Shown: positions 17,594 to 26,581 of the stretch, piece by piece
Position numbering within the stretch: the stretch's first letter is position 1
Layout: each line of letters starts with the position of its first letter
The notes under the pieces: model-generated
Told to the model about the DNA's origin: nothing
The model's database searches: none
What the model saw: only the letters and a program-made list of their open reading frames with translations
Position numbers and translations under genes: made by a program
DNA from: Mobiluncus massiliensis
Lineage (GTDB): Bacteria; Actinomycetota; Actinomycetes; Actinomycetales; Actinomycetaceae
Length of the DNA: 64,000 nucleotides
Direction: 5' to 3'
Assembly: GCF_949769255.1 (NCBI RefSeq)
Contig: NZ_OX458329.1
Location: 1,302,001-1,366,000 of the forward strand

Positions 17594-20500
17594 CGTTTTC
17601 TCACTTCCACTCCGAGAGGATCCCCTTCGCCCCAAGCATCGAGGAATTCAACTCGTGACAAATTCGGTCCGCTGAACGCCGCCACCGCTAAGTCCACACG
17701 GTCTTGTAAATAGTCCCGCAACGGCATGGTTTCCGGATCGGGCGCTCCCGGAGCTTCACCACGTAGCCAGGCCAGCGGATTGAGCAGAATCTGGCGCTGT
17801 TCAGCGGAGAATCGCTTGGGGAGGGTAATCGTTTCCGTTCCCGGCACCAGGGCTTTTTGTACCCAAATTTTGGGGTCTCGCGGCTCCTCGATGACTTGGG
17901 AGTTCAGCGGCTCGTCCGAGTCCGGCGGCACCAGGAGGGCCACAATTTCCGCCAAATCGCAGGGATGCTGCTGGCCTAACGCAGAGGCGTTATAGGCAGC
18001 TTGGTATAAGGCTAACTGCAGATTAGCCGCCACCTTTGCAGCACTGAATTTAGAATTAGCTCCGGTCTTATAGTCGATTAAGATGACTTGCCCGTGCGCA
18101 AACATCACCCGGTCGATACGGGCGTTGTACACCAGGGCGCCGGCCCCGGAACTGGCTGGCAACCGACCGGGATAACGCACCTCAAAAAGAGACGGATACT
18201 GATGATTTACCAAGAAAGTCGCCAGGGGCACCAGGCAGGTTTCGACTCGGCGACGGAAGTTCCATTCCATCCAGGTGTCTCCGGTCAGGGGTCCCAGCAG
18301 ACGACGCGTCTCCTCGCGCAGTTCGGTCAGGACCTGGTCGTACTCCAAATCGTCTCGCGGCCCGTGGTCCTTCCACCAGTATCTGCGTCCCAGAATTTCG
18401 GCGGCTTCATGAACAATGTTTCCGATTTTGTTCGACGCGTAAGGGTCATCTTCGTCGTTAGAGTAGCCTGACCAGCTCAGCACATTATCCAAAGGATTTT
18501 CCAAGGCACGTTCCAGGCCTGAGGCATAGATGTGAACTTCGGTTGATTCCGGAGTGGTTCCGCTGACCGGCAAGACACCCATCCAATTGTCCGGGTGAGC
18601 GGCAGGACAGTCCCCCGCTGCCAATTTCGCCAATAGCCCCGCAGCGGCAGGGGCATCGATAGCGGGAGTTCCCCAACTGGTTTCCCCACCCAAGCAGGCC
18701 GCACGCAGGTAAGCCACAAAGTCACGCAGGTTCGTGGGTAGATGTCGATGCTGTTTCGACTCCAACTGCAAAGTTTGTACCAGCGGCGTGAGGAAGGTGG
18801 AACGTCCTACTCCGTCCTCAGCGGTGGTGCCCAAAATTAAACGTTCAGTGCAACGTGTCAGGGCGGTAAGGAAATGCCGGTATTCGTTTTGCCAGTTCCA
18901 CAGGTAACCGGCACTGCTGGAGCTTGCGGGGTTGCCGTGATTTTCCAGATCGAACATGGAAGTGCCCAAGATTGAACCCGGCCAATGCAACGTCGGCCAG
19001 ATTCCGTCGGTCAGTCCCACCACTGCCACCAGGGGCCAGTGCTGTGAGACAGCGGCTGCGGCTGACACGACAGTGACCGCGTCTCGCACCAGATGATGAG
19101 GGGCAACGGTGCCGGTTGGAAGATCGCGAGCCAACATACCCTGTGCGAAGTCCGCCGCGGTTTGTCCCGGATTTCGAGCCTCGAACCAGTCCGCCGCTTT
19201 GAACAAATCCATCACCAAATCCAGGTCAATTTGCAGGGTGGAACGCACCATGGGCACCAAACCGGGCTGCAGGGCTCGAGCCTGGAGGATTTCGGCACGT
19301 CCCAGACCATCCCACAGTTTCCACAGCAGCAGCTGCACCGATCCCGGATCGGCTTTCCATTGCTGCCATCCCGCTTGGAGCGCTTGCCCCAGGTCAATGA
19401 GCTGGTTCGCGTCAGCAGATTCGGAGATAATCTCAGCCAGGGTGCGCCCCGCGAAATCCTGGCCGGAAATCACCGTACGCAAAAACTGACGGATGTAGGG
19501 CAGGATTCCAACTGTGTCGGACCCGCTGTGCTCATCATCAGCGGCATTTCCGGATTCCAGGGCGGAGAGGGAAGGCTTCTCACCGTCCCCGACTTCCCCC
19601 GGGGGAAGCAATGTCAGGTCATGCAGGAAAGAGTCGAGTCGCCGCATTCGCCACACGTCCCAGCCCACCAGGGCAGAGGAAAGTAATCCGACTAAATCCA
19701 GATCCGACAGCTCTACCTGGTCAGGGGTTTCCACACAAACTGCCTGTATCATCTGAAGCAGGCAGCGGGTTAGACGCCCTTCGTTGAGCTGGGCTCCGGC
19801 TCCTGGAACTACCACCGGTATGTCCATGTTTTCCAAGACTTCCGCAACTTGTCTGGCTTCCAGGGAAGACCGGGTCAAAACTGCCATCTGAGAATAATTC
19901 AGAGGGTGGGCAGAGAAGATATGGGCGTCTTGCAGGAGCGTCCCGATTTCTCGGTATTGGGCCGTGTCGGTGGGCTTTTCCACCAGAATAACGTGGTCCG
20001 GGCAGTCCGAAACGCAGGTTGAATCTGGCTGTGCCGAGTCCGGGGAGGACTCCCCCGCAGCGTTCCACAAACGTGCGCTGATGCCGTGTACTCCCAAGCG
20101 ATTCACGGCTGTACGCCACACTCGGCGCAACGGTGCAGGGACGTGTTCCCGGTTCAGCAGAATCTCGGTGACGGTTTTGCCGGGGATGTTCTCTAACTGT
20201 TGCCACAGTCTCTCGCACAAGTGCGGACTGGCCCCGCGATAGGTGTTCACGCAGGTTTCCGGCAGGGTACAGGCCACGAGGGCGGTTCCATGCGTCGCCC
20301 AAAGAGACAGGATGTCGATCATCAGCCCGTTGAAGTTTTGCAGATCATCGATTCCCACCAGTTCTGGAACCGGGGCTCCCGCCTTCACCGCCAAGAGGTA
20401 TTCCTCAAAAAGTGAAGCCGTGTCCAGGGGCCAAGCAGATTGGCGAGCCTGCAGCCGTTGGGCCTCCCGGTCGGTTTGCATGGCCTGAATGAGCTGGGTC

Positions 20501-21000
20501 ACTAGGGGATGAACCGCCGGTGGTGCGGGATCTGATGAGGCGCCGCCAGCAAAAGCCCGGACGCGGAAAATCCCGTCCACCAAATCGCGGCGGAAACCTT
20601 GGGTTTCCAGGGCTGAACGCAGCTCCTCTTCGAGGGGCATTTCAGCCAGAAAATCCTGGATTTGGACCATCACCTCAGCATCGGTGGCCAGTCTAACCTC
20701 AGGCAGTCCTCCCTCTCTGCGCCATTGATTGAAACGTGCAAAGATTTCCGCCACGAAACCTTTGCTGGCGCCCATGGGACAGTGCGGATCCTCAGATTGC
20801 GCCCGAATCTCCAAGGCTCGCTCGCTCAACCGGCGGGCGGCACCCGCGTTCTGACTCAACACCAACATCCGGGGATTATCCACTAGCAGTTGGGCTAAAA
20901 GCGTGGTTTTCCCGCTAGCCGGAACGCCTGCCACAAGCACAGATTCACCGTCATTAAGCGAGTGGCGAACTCGGCGCGATAAGTCATCGAAAATCTCCAT
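17590..21000 (-). CDS. adnA: AdnA-like helicase-nuclease subunit
   Basis: The 1136-residue partner of AdnB. It has a Walker A (GVPASGKT, 25-32), a divergent Walker B reading GIDDLQNF where active motors have DEAQ or DEFQ, and a motif III remnant ending NTYRGASP. The DGIWP motif (VVGLTDGIWPTLHWPG) is followed by a RecB-family nuclease near the C-terminus with RIDRV, ILIDYKTG and LQLALYQAA intact. The pattern suggests a nuclease-competent subunit with a weakened motor, as proposed for the mycobacterial enzyme family. It is the first gene of a two-gene operon ending with adnB. Confidence 0.88.
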   Translation of the reverse strand: MEIFDDLSRRVRHSLNDGESVLVAGVPASGKTTLLAQLLVDNPRMLVLSQNAGAARRLSERALEIRAQSEDPHCPMGASKGFVAEIFARFNQWRREGGLPEVRLATDAEVMVQIQDFLAEMPLEEELRSALETQGFRRDLVDGIFRVRAFAGGASSDPAPPAVHPLVTQLIQAMQTDREAQRLQARQSAWPLDTASLFEEYLLAVKAGAPVPELVGIDDLQNFNGLMIDILSLWATHGTALVACTLPETCVNTYRGASPHLCERLWQQLENIPGKTVTEILLNREHVPAPLRRVWRTAVNRLGVHGISARLWNAAGESSPDSAQPDSTCVSDCPDHVILVEKPTDTAQYREIGTLLQDAHIFSAHPLNYSQMAVLTRSSLEARQVAEVLENMDIPVVVPGAGAQLNEGRLTRCLLQMIQAVCVETPDQVELSDLDLVGLLSSALVGWDVWRMRRLDSFLHDLTLLPPGEVGDGEKPSLSALESGNAADDEHSGSDTVGILPYIRQFLRTVISGQDFAGRTLAEIISESADANQLIDLGQALQAGWQQWKADPGSVQLLLWKLWDGLGRAEILQARALQPGLVPMVRSTLQIDLDLVMDLFKAADWFEARNPGQTAADFAQGMLARDLPTGTVAPHHLVRDAVTVVSAAAAVSQHWPLVAVVGLTDGIWPTLHWPGSILGTSMFDLENHGNPASSSSAGYLWNWQNEYRHFLTALTRCTERLILGTTAEDGVGRSTFLTPLVQTLQLESKQHRHLPTNLRDFVAYLRAACLGGETSWGTPAIDAPAAAGLLAKLAAGDCPAAHPDNWMGVLPVSGTTPESTEVHIYASGLERALENPLDNVLSWSGYSNDEDDPYASNKIGNIVHEAAEILGRRYWWKDHGPRDDLEYDQVLTELREETRRLLGPLTGDTWMEWNFRRRVETCLVPLATFLVNHQYPSLFEVRYPGRLPASSGAGALVYNARIDRVMFAHGQVILIDYKTGANSKFSAAKVAANLQLALYQAAYNASALGQQHPCDLAEIVALLVPPDSDEPLNSQVIEEPRDPKIWVQKALVPGTETITLPKRFSAEQRQILLNPLAWLRGEAPGAPDPETMPLRDYLQDRVDLAVAAFSGPNLSRVEFLDAWGEGDPLGVEVRKR

Positions 21001-21129
21001 ACCCTGAGAGTATCAGCACCCCCGAAGGCGAAAATTGGAGACTATTAAACTCGCTCTCTCTTCGAGCGCATAATTCCCGCTCACCGGGCAAAACCCCTAG
21101 AATGAAAGGACAGTCGGAAAGGAAAATTA

Positions 21130-21351
21130 ATGGAAATCAAAATCGGAATGAAGTCCGTAGCGCGCGAAATCGCCCTCGATATTGACAAATCCCCCGAGGA
21201 ACTGCAAAAACTGCTCAAAGATGCCATCGCCACAGGGGAAATCATTGATTTGGTGGACAAGCGCGAGTCGCACACCCTCATCAATGCGGGCAGCATCGCC
21301 TATGTCGAGTTTGCTCCGGAGCGTCAAAACCGGATTGGCTTCGCCATCTGA
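21130..21351 (+). CDS. DUF3107 small protein
   Basis: A 73-residue protein (MEIKIGMKSVAREIALDIDKSP onward, ending VEFAPERQNRIGFAI) matching the actinobacterial DUF3107 family in length and pattern, an alpha/beta fold with no assigned function. GAAAGGAAAATTA gives a good ribosome binding site before ATG 21130. In mycobacteria the homologue (Rv3208A) lies between the adnAB genes and an rhlE helicase, the same order as here. It diverges from adnA. Confidence 0.9.
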   Translation: MEIKIGMKSVAREIALDIDKSPEELQKLLKDAIATGEIIDLVDKRESHTLINAGSIAYVEFAPERQNRIGFAI

Positions 21352-21357
21352 TTTTCT

Positions 21358-21981
21358 TTAGAAAGTCAAACCTAAGTCTTCCATCCTGCGGGAATGCTGC
21401 TTTTGGATTTCTTCCACCTTGTCGTTGACCTCTACGCCTGCGGGTAGGAGCAGCGGGTAAGCATCCAGGATAGCTCTGACCCCGGCTACGGCCTCTCCCG
21501 CAACGCGACGCCCCCACATAGACAGGCGCGACTCTACCGTCGGGTCAGCCGCGATTCCGTCACGCAGCCGCGCCCGCACCCATTGGGTCAGTCCAGCAGA
21601 CCCGGAAACCCCCAGAATTTCAATCATGTCAGCCCCGACGAACTGGGCTGCCAGATCCTCCATATCCGCCAAAATTCCCACAAAAATGTAGCTTTTCACC
21701 ATGCGTTCCCACCAGTCACGCGGACGGGTTCGCAGCTCCATATCGTCAAAAAATCCCACGTACGGTTGGGTCAAATCCGCCAAATCTAAGCCCCGCCGGT
21801 TAGCAAACGCTTCCAAATCATCGATGGCGGTCACAAACGAAACCCCCATCCGCGCCAACGCCAACTGATCAGCAAAATCGGTGGTCTGGGACACATCCCG
21901 AGCCAGCCTCGCGTACGCCGTAATTCGCGTGAAAGCTACCAAACCCAGCATGTGTGCCGTGCGTTCTTCCGAAATTTCCAT
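21358..21981 (-). CDS. Ferritin-like fold protein related to tRNA hydroxylase MiaE-like proteins
   Basis: A 207-residue all-helical protein with the actinobacterial ferritin-like pattern: LVAFTRITAYARLARDV, DDLEAFANRRGLDL, and WWERMVKSYIFVGILADMEDLAAQFVG. It occupies the position of that family between DUF3107 and an RhlE helicase (compare Rv3210c-Rv3211). Family members usually carry E-x-x-H diiron ligands. I find no ExxH anywhere here, and only two His residues, near the two ends. It may have lost metal-dependent hydroxylase activity. Family placement is by pattern and synteny. Confidence 0.72.
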   Translation of the reverse strand: MEISEERTAHMLGLVAFTRITAYARLARDVSQTTDFADQLALARMGVSFVTAIDDLEAFANRRGLDLADLTQPYVGFFDDMELRTRPRDWWERMVKSYIFVGILADMEDLAAQFVGADMIEILGVSGSAGLTQWVRARLRDGIAADPTVESRLSMWGRRVAGEAVAGVRAILDAYPLLLPAGVEVNDKVEEIQKQHSRRMEDLGLTF

Positions 21982-22060
21982 AGGTTCATTCTAGGCGCTA
22001 CGTTGCGGTAGGGCATGCGAAACTCAAGACAGTGCCTAGAAAAGTTGTCAAAATAGGGGA

Positions 22061-24244
22061 ATGGGGATTTCTTTTTTTCTGAACTTGGAACCAGCCGGGG
22101 CTCGTCATCGATCTGCCGCCCGCTATTGGGGCGATAGACGCCTGCGGCGGCGGGCCGGCGTGACGCTGGCAGTTGTGGGACTGGCCGCGACCGGGCTGGT
22201 AGCGGGTAGCCCCGAAGCAACTTTTGTGCCGGGCCAGCCTGCCGCGGCACAAGCGGCACCGGGGAACAGTGAGACGGTGGCTCGCGCCGAGTTTGAGGCC
22301 TTGTGGGACTTAGCAGACAAGGTCACCCCGTTTTCTTCCGGGACGGTCATCTCTTCGTGTACCCCCGGCACCGCACAGCCTGAGGCTGTCCAAAAAATGC
22401 TCTCGACCTGGAACTATTTCCGCTCGCTCAATCGCCTTGCCCCGGTCAGTTTGCCTGCCCACTACGCTCCACAAGGTCCGGCACAAGCAGCAGCCCTCAC
22501 TGCTGCGGCAGGCCCAATCGCTTCAGGAGCCCCCAACTCTGTTCCGGGCGCGGTGTGTCTCAACGATGACGTGAAACTCGCCTCGCGTTCAGGGGTCATT
22601 GCCCGGTTGGACGGTATCGTCACCCCGGCCACGGAAGTCTTGCGATATATCACCGAAGCCTCGACCGCGAACACCAATGACAACCTGGGGCATCGGCTCC
22701 AGATGTTTTCGCCCGTCCAGGCAAACGCTGCTATCGGAGCGGTTTCTATCGGAACCTCCGGCCCTACCGCCACTTCTATCCAGCTTTTCGACACGACTTA
22801 TGAAGCCGCCGGAAGGCCCGTCCACCCCAGTTTTTGGGATTCCACGAATCACCAGCCGCCGAGCATTGCGTGGCCCGCGGCGGGGTATTTCCCTTCCCGT
22901 ATCCTGCCTACTGGAGCGGGCGAAAACGTGTCCCGCTGGTCTTACTCGGGTCAGTGTGCCGATTTGCGGGCTGCCGAGGTCCGTGTGACCGGCCCCGCGG
23001 GAGATATTCCGCTGCAGGTCATTCACCGTTCGGAACCCGGAATCGACCCCAATCTAACACCGTGGGAATACGGCGGATATGACACGATTTTGTTCAAAGT
23101 TCCCCTGAATCAGCTGGTTATTCCCGACTTTTACAATGTGGCGCCCTATACCGTCAGTATTTCTAACATCCGCACCGCTCCAAACTGTCAACCGGTTCCA
23201 ACCTCAACCAGCTACCAGATAAACCTGTTTAACTCCGATTGGCCCGCCGACCCCAACGGCGACGCAGATCAAGACGGGGTGATTAACTCGCTGGATCCCC
23301 GCCCGCACATCCCTGACCTGCACGCTGACCGGATTGGCGGGGCTAACCGATTCGAGACTTCCGCCGCTATCGCGAAGGCATCAGACTCACGCCCCGCGGT
23401 GATTTACCTGGCTCGGTCTGATGTTTTCGCTGATGCCCTCGTTGGCGGAGTTCTCAAGGATGGTCCGGTACTGTTGGTCCCTCCCGACACCTCTCCCGTG
23501 TCCCCGGTCATTTCCGAGACTCTGCGCGCTCTGGGACCCAAGCAAGTGGCAGCTTTGGGGGGAACCGGCGCTATTTCGGACGCTCGCCTCTATGAACTCG
23601 CCGGGGGGCACGCCGCTTTGCGGATTGGTGGAGCCAATCGAGTCGATACTTCCGTCATGATTGCCCGCCGAGCCTTTTCAAAAGCAAATTCTCTCTATAT
23701 TGCCAACGCCTACGGACCGGGCGGCAGTGTCTCACCAGACGCGCTGACCGGAGCCGCCTTGGGAGACGGACCTATCGTCCTGGTCGATTCGTCCGCCCCC
23801 GCTATCGCTACTATCCGTCAACTGGCGACAGACCTGCAGGTAGACCGGGTAGTGGCCCTGGGCGGGCCAGCGGCCGTTTCGGACGTGGTATTGCAAAACG
23901 TAGCCAATGGCAAAGCGACAACCCGTCTGGGAGGCCAGAACCGCTACGAAACCTCGCGGGAAATCGCTTTGGAATCCGCGCGTCTACAGCCCTCAACCCA
24001 CGCCTACCTAGCTCGCGGCGATGTATTTGCGGACGCGGTTTCGGGGGGCCACCTGCGCAACGGGCCAATTTTGCTGGTGCCACGCGGATGCGGAGCCCTG
24101 GACAAAAATACCATGCACACCTTGGCGAAACTCAACGCTTTCCAAGTGACTGCCCTGGGCGGATACGCCGCAATCTGTGAAGAAACCTTACACAGCGCGC
24201 TGGAATGGCCAGACTATGTCAACCACAACATCACCGAGTTCTAG
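22061..24244 (+). CDS. Secreted surface protein: CAP-like domain, calcium-type motif, three CWB2 repeats
   Basis: The 727-residue product has a signal peptide with a twin-Arg-rich n-region (RRLRRR, 28-33 region) and hydrophobic core AGVTLAVVGLAATGLVAG. A CAP/SCP-like domain (about 85-330) follows: MLSTWNYFRSLNRLAPVSLP, NLGHRLQMFSPVQANAAIG, WPAAGYFPSRILP, WSYSG. Next is a DPNGDADQDGVINSLDP calcium-loop motif, then three CWB2 units starting RIGGANRFETS, RIGGANRVDTS and RLGGQNRYETS. It is probably held on the cell wall by the CWB2 part. ATG 22061 abuts AGGGGA, leaving almost no spacer, so the exact start is unsure. CAP-like domains have varied roles. Confidence 0.85.
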   Translation: MGISFFLNLEPAGARHRSAARYWGDRRLRRRAGVTLAVVGLAATGLVAGSPEATFVPGQPAAAQAAPGNSETVARAEFEALWDLADKVTPFSSGTVISSCTPGTAQPEAVQKMLSTWNYFRSLNRLAPVSLPAHYAPQGPAQAAALTAAAGPIASGAPNSVPGAVCLNDDVKLASRSGVIARLDGIVTPATEVLRYITEASTANTNDNLGHRLQMFSPVQANAAIGAVSIGTSGPTATSIQLFDTTYEAAGRPVHPSFWDSTNHQPPSIAWPAAGYFPSRILPTGAGENVSRWSYSGQCADLRAAEVRVTGPAGDIPLQVIHRSEPGIDPNLTPWEYGGYDTILFKVPLNQLVIPDFYNVAPYTVSISNIRTAPNCQPVPTSTSYQINLFNSDWPADPNGDADQDGVINSLDPRPHIPDLHADRIGGANRFETSAAIAKASDSRPAVIYLARSDVFADALVGGVLKDGPVLLVPPDTSPVSPVISETLRALGPKQVAALGGTGAISDARLYELAGGHAALRIGGANRVDTSVMIARRAFSKANSLYIANAYGPGGSVSPDALTGAALGDGPIVLVDSSAPAIATIRQLATDLQVDRVVALGGPAAVSDVVLQNVANGKATTRLGGQNRYETSREIALESARLQPSTHAYLARGDVFADAVSGGHLRNGPILLVPRGCGALDKNTMHTLAKLNAFQVTALGGYAAICEETLHSALEWPDYVNHNITEF

Positions 24245-24249
24245 GCTTT

Positions 24250-24274
24250 TGCCTGGGAAATGGTGAACCAGGCA
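24250..24274. terminator. Weak hairpin after the CAP/CWB2 gene
   Basis: TGCCTGG (24250-24256) and CCAGGCA (24268-24274) form a 7-bp stem right after the stop codon at 24244. There is no T-run on the plus strand, so termination function is uncertain. Confidence 0.35.
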
Positions 24275-24364
24275 GGAAAACCACATCCTCCAGCCGGCTC
24301 GGTTTACAATGAAAGATATAGGCAAACGACTTTTGAGCACTGACAACGATAAGGAAGATACACA

Positions 24365-25960
24365 TTGAGGAGCGAAAATACCTTGGAAACCGCGGGAACT
24401 GACGAGGAAGCCGCGGCGGACATCACCGGTATTAATGACTTGGAAGCGAACCAAGACAAAACTTTCGCCGATTTTGATGTGGAACCAGAAATCGTTGCGG
24501 CTTTGCGTGATCAAGGCATCATTCATCCGTTTCCGATTCAAGCCCTGACCTTGCCGGTCGCGTTGAACCGCCAGGACATTATCGGTCAGGCCAAAACCGG
24601 CACCGGTAAGACTCTCGGATTCGCCATTCCGATCCTGCACGACATTATCGGTCCCGGCGATGAAGGCTGGGACGAGATTCCGGATTCCGGCGCCCCACAA
24701 GCCCTAGTGGTCTTGCCGACCCGCGAGCTGGCGAAACAAGTCGCGGCAGAAATCCGGGCAGCAGCGACCCATCGAGTTGCCCGAATCCTTGAGATTTACG
24801 GTGGGGTCGGATTCGATTCCCAGGTCGACGCGCTGCGCCAGGGCGTCGAGGTAGTGGTGGGCACTCCGGGACGTCTGATTGACCTGATGAATCAGGGCAC
24901 CTTGAAACTGGGGCGGGTGCGGACCTTGGTTTTGGATGAGGCCGACGAAATGTTGGACATGGGTTTCCTGCCTGACGTGGAAAAACTCATCTCCCAGATT
25001 CCCTCGCGCCGCCACACCATGCTGTTTTCTGCCACTATGCCCGGCCCGGTGGTGGCTCTGGCGCGGCGTTACATGTTCCAGCCCACGCATATCCGTGCCG
25101 CCGACCCGACTGATTCTTCACAGACTGTGCGGCAGGTCAAACAAGTCGTGTACCGGGTGCATTCCTTGAACAAGACAGAAGTCGTCGCCCGGATTTTGCA
25201 AGCTCGAGGTCGCGGCTTGACGATCATCTTTACCCGCACGAAACGGATTTGCCAACGTTTGGCTGACGATCTCTCCGAACGGGGTTTCGCAACCGGCGCG
25301 ATTCACGGTGACTTAGGTCAAAATGCACGAGAGCGGGCTTTGCGGGCTTTCCGTCACGGCAAGGTGGACGTGCTGGTTGCCACCGACGTAGCGGCGCGAG
25401 GCATAGACGTGGATGACGTAACCCACGTGATTAACTATGAATGTCCCGAGGACGATAAAACCTATATTCACCGCATTGGGCGCACCGCTCGCGCCGGCAA
25501 CAAAGGGAGCGCCATCACCTTCGTGGACTGGGAGGACCTGACACGGTGGCGAGTCATTAATCGGACTCTCGACTTGGATTTTTCCGACCCGCGAGAGACC
25601 TACCATACCTCTGCACATCTCTATTCTGACCTGGACATTCCCACGGATGCTACCGCAAACTTGCCGCGGTCCCGACGGGTTCGCGCCGGTTTGGAAGCCG
25701 AAGAACTGGAAGATTTGGGTGGACGCGACCCGGGCAGTTTCGGGTCACGCCGCGGCGGGAAGGGTTCCGGTTCAGGACGCCGGAAATCTGAGAAGGGCCG
25801 CGGTCCGCACAAGAACAACAAAAAGAAGCACGGCCTCAAAGACGGCGGAAAACCCGCGGAGCGCGGGGCCGCCGAGGAACCTGCAAAGAAGGAACGTCAA
25901 CGTAAACGCACTCGTCGTCACAAGTCCGACAAGGCTGGAAAAGGTAAGGGGGTTCGCTGA
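24365..25960 (+). CDS. DEAD-box ATP-dependent RNA helicase, RhlE/CsdA-type
   Basis: RNA helicase acting in ribosome assembly or mRNA turnover. The 531-residue protein has the Q motif (FADFDVEPEIVAAL, IHPFPIQ), Walker A AKTGTGKT (76-83), PTREL, GTPGR, DEAD in VLDEADEML, SAT, and HRIGRTAR. The C-terminal 100 residues are basic and low complexity (RRGGKGSGSGRRK onward), a likely RNA-binding tail. TTG 24365 is used, with AAGGA 9 bp upstream. It overlaps the next gene as TGATG. The homologue Rv3211 sits in the same neighbourhood in mycobacteria. Confidence 0.93.
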   Translation: MRSENTLETAGTDEEAAADITGINDLEANQDKTFADFDVEPEIVAALRDQGIIHPFPIQALTLPVALNRQDIIGQAKTGTGKTLGFAIPILHDIIGPGDEGWDEIPDSGAPQALVVLPTRELAKQVAAEIRAAATHRVARILEIYGGVGFDSQVDALRQGVEVVVGTPGRLIDLMNQGTLKLGRVRTLVLDEADEMLDMGFLPDVEKLISQIPSRRHTMLFSATMPGPVVALARRYMFQPTHIRAADPTDSSQTVRQVKQVVYRVHSLNKTEVVARILQARGRGLTIIFTRTKRICQRLADDLSERGFATGAIHGDLGQNARERALRAFRHGKVDVLVATDVAARGIDVDDVTHVINYECPEDDKTYIHRIGRTARAGNKGSAITFVDWEDLTRWRVINRTLDLDFSDPRETYHTSAHLYSDLDIPTDATANLPRSRRVRAGLEAEELEDLGGRDPGSFGSRRGGKGSGSGRRKSEKGRGPHKNNKKKHGLKDGGKPAERGAAEEPAKKERQRKRTRRHKSDKAGKGKGVR

Positions 25961-26466
25961 TGATTGATCACCTTTCTCCCTATGAAGGTGTCGTTTTTGG
26001 CGCTTTAATAGGATTGGGCATCCTCTCGATGCTCTCGGCTGAAGAAAATACCCAGACGGTTGGGGCTTGCCTGTTGGCAGCCGGTTTTTGGGGCGGAGTC
26101 ATTGCCCTGGTGCGCGCCCTGGTGCATCGCGAACCCGGCGGCTTGTATGTCATCTCCTTTGTCGCAGCACTGATTGCCGGTCTGATGAAGTTCTTTGTGT
26201 TTTCCGACCTGGGCAAAAATGGCGGAAACCGGGTCATTTGGACTTTCATAATCGGCATCGGCCTCGCCGGGTTAGTCGGCACAGCTCTGAACGCTTTAAT
26301 TCGCAAGCCCCCGGAAGACCCGGAAGCGGCGGCGAAGCAGGCCTCCCCCGACCTTGACGAATCCGAGGAAGCCGCTCCCCTGCACGGAATGGATGAAGCC
26401 GCGGAAGAGTCCGCCGCCGCGACTGACGAAGTTCCCCCTGAGGATTCCGCCCCGGACTTGCCCTAA
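25960..26466 (+). CDS. Uncharacterised four-helix membrane protein coupled to the DEAD-box helicase
   Basis: A 168-residue protein whose ATG overlaps the helicase stop (TGATG), so translation is probably coupled. Four membrane segments are visible: VVFGALIGLGILSML, GACLLAAGFWGGVIALVRAL, LYVISFVAALIAGLMKFFVF and VIWTFIIGIGLAGLVGTAL. A strongly acidic, Ala/Glu/Asp-rich cytoplasmic-type tail of about 50 residues follows. I do not recognise a family. Confidence 0.75.
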   Translation: MIDHLSPYEGVVFGALIGLGILSMLSAEENTQTVGACLLAAGFWGGVIALVRALVHREPGGLYVISFVAALIAGLMKFFVFSDLGKNGGNRVIWTFIIGIGLAGLVGTALNALIRKPPEDPEAAAKQASPDLDESEEAAPLHGMDEAAEESAAATDEVPPEDSAPDLP

Positions 26467-26581
26467 TCCGCACCACACGCCTGTCACCCGCCGGGCCTAG
26501 GATGGCGCCCGAACAGGGATATCAGTCTTGGTGAACGGGAAAACAGCCGCGGGTTGCCGCCGAGCGCGTAGACTTGAGGGC

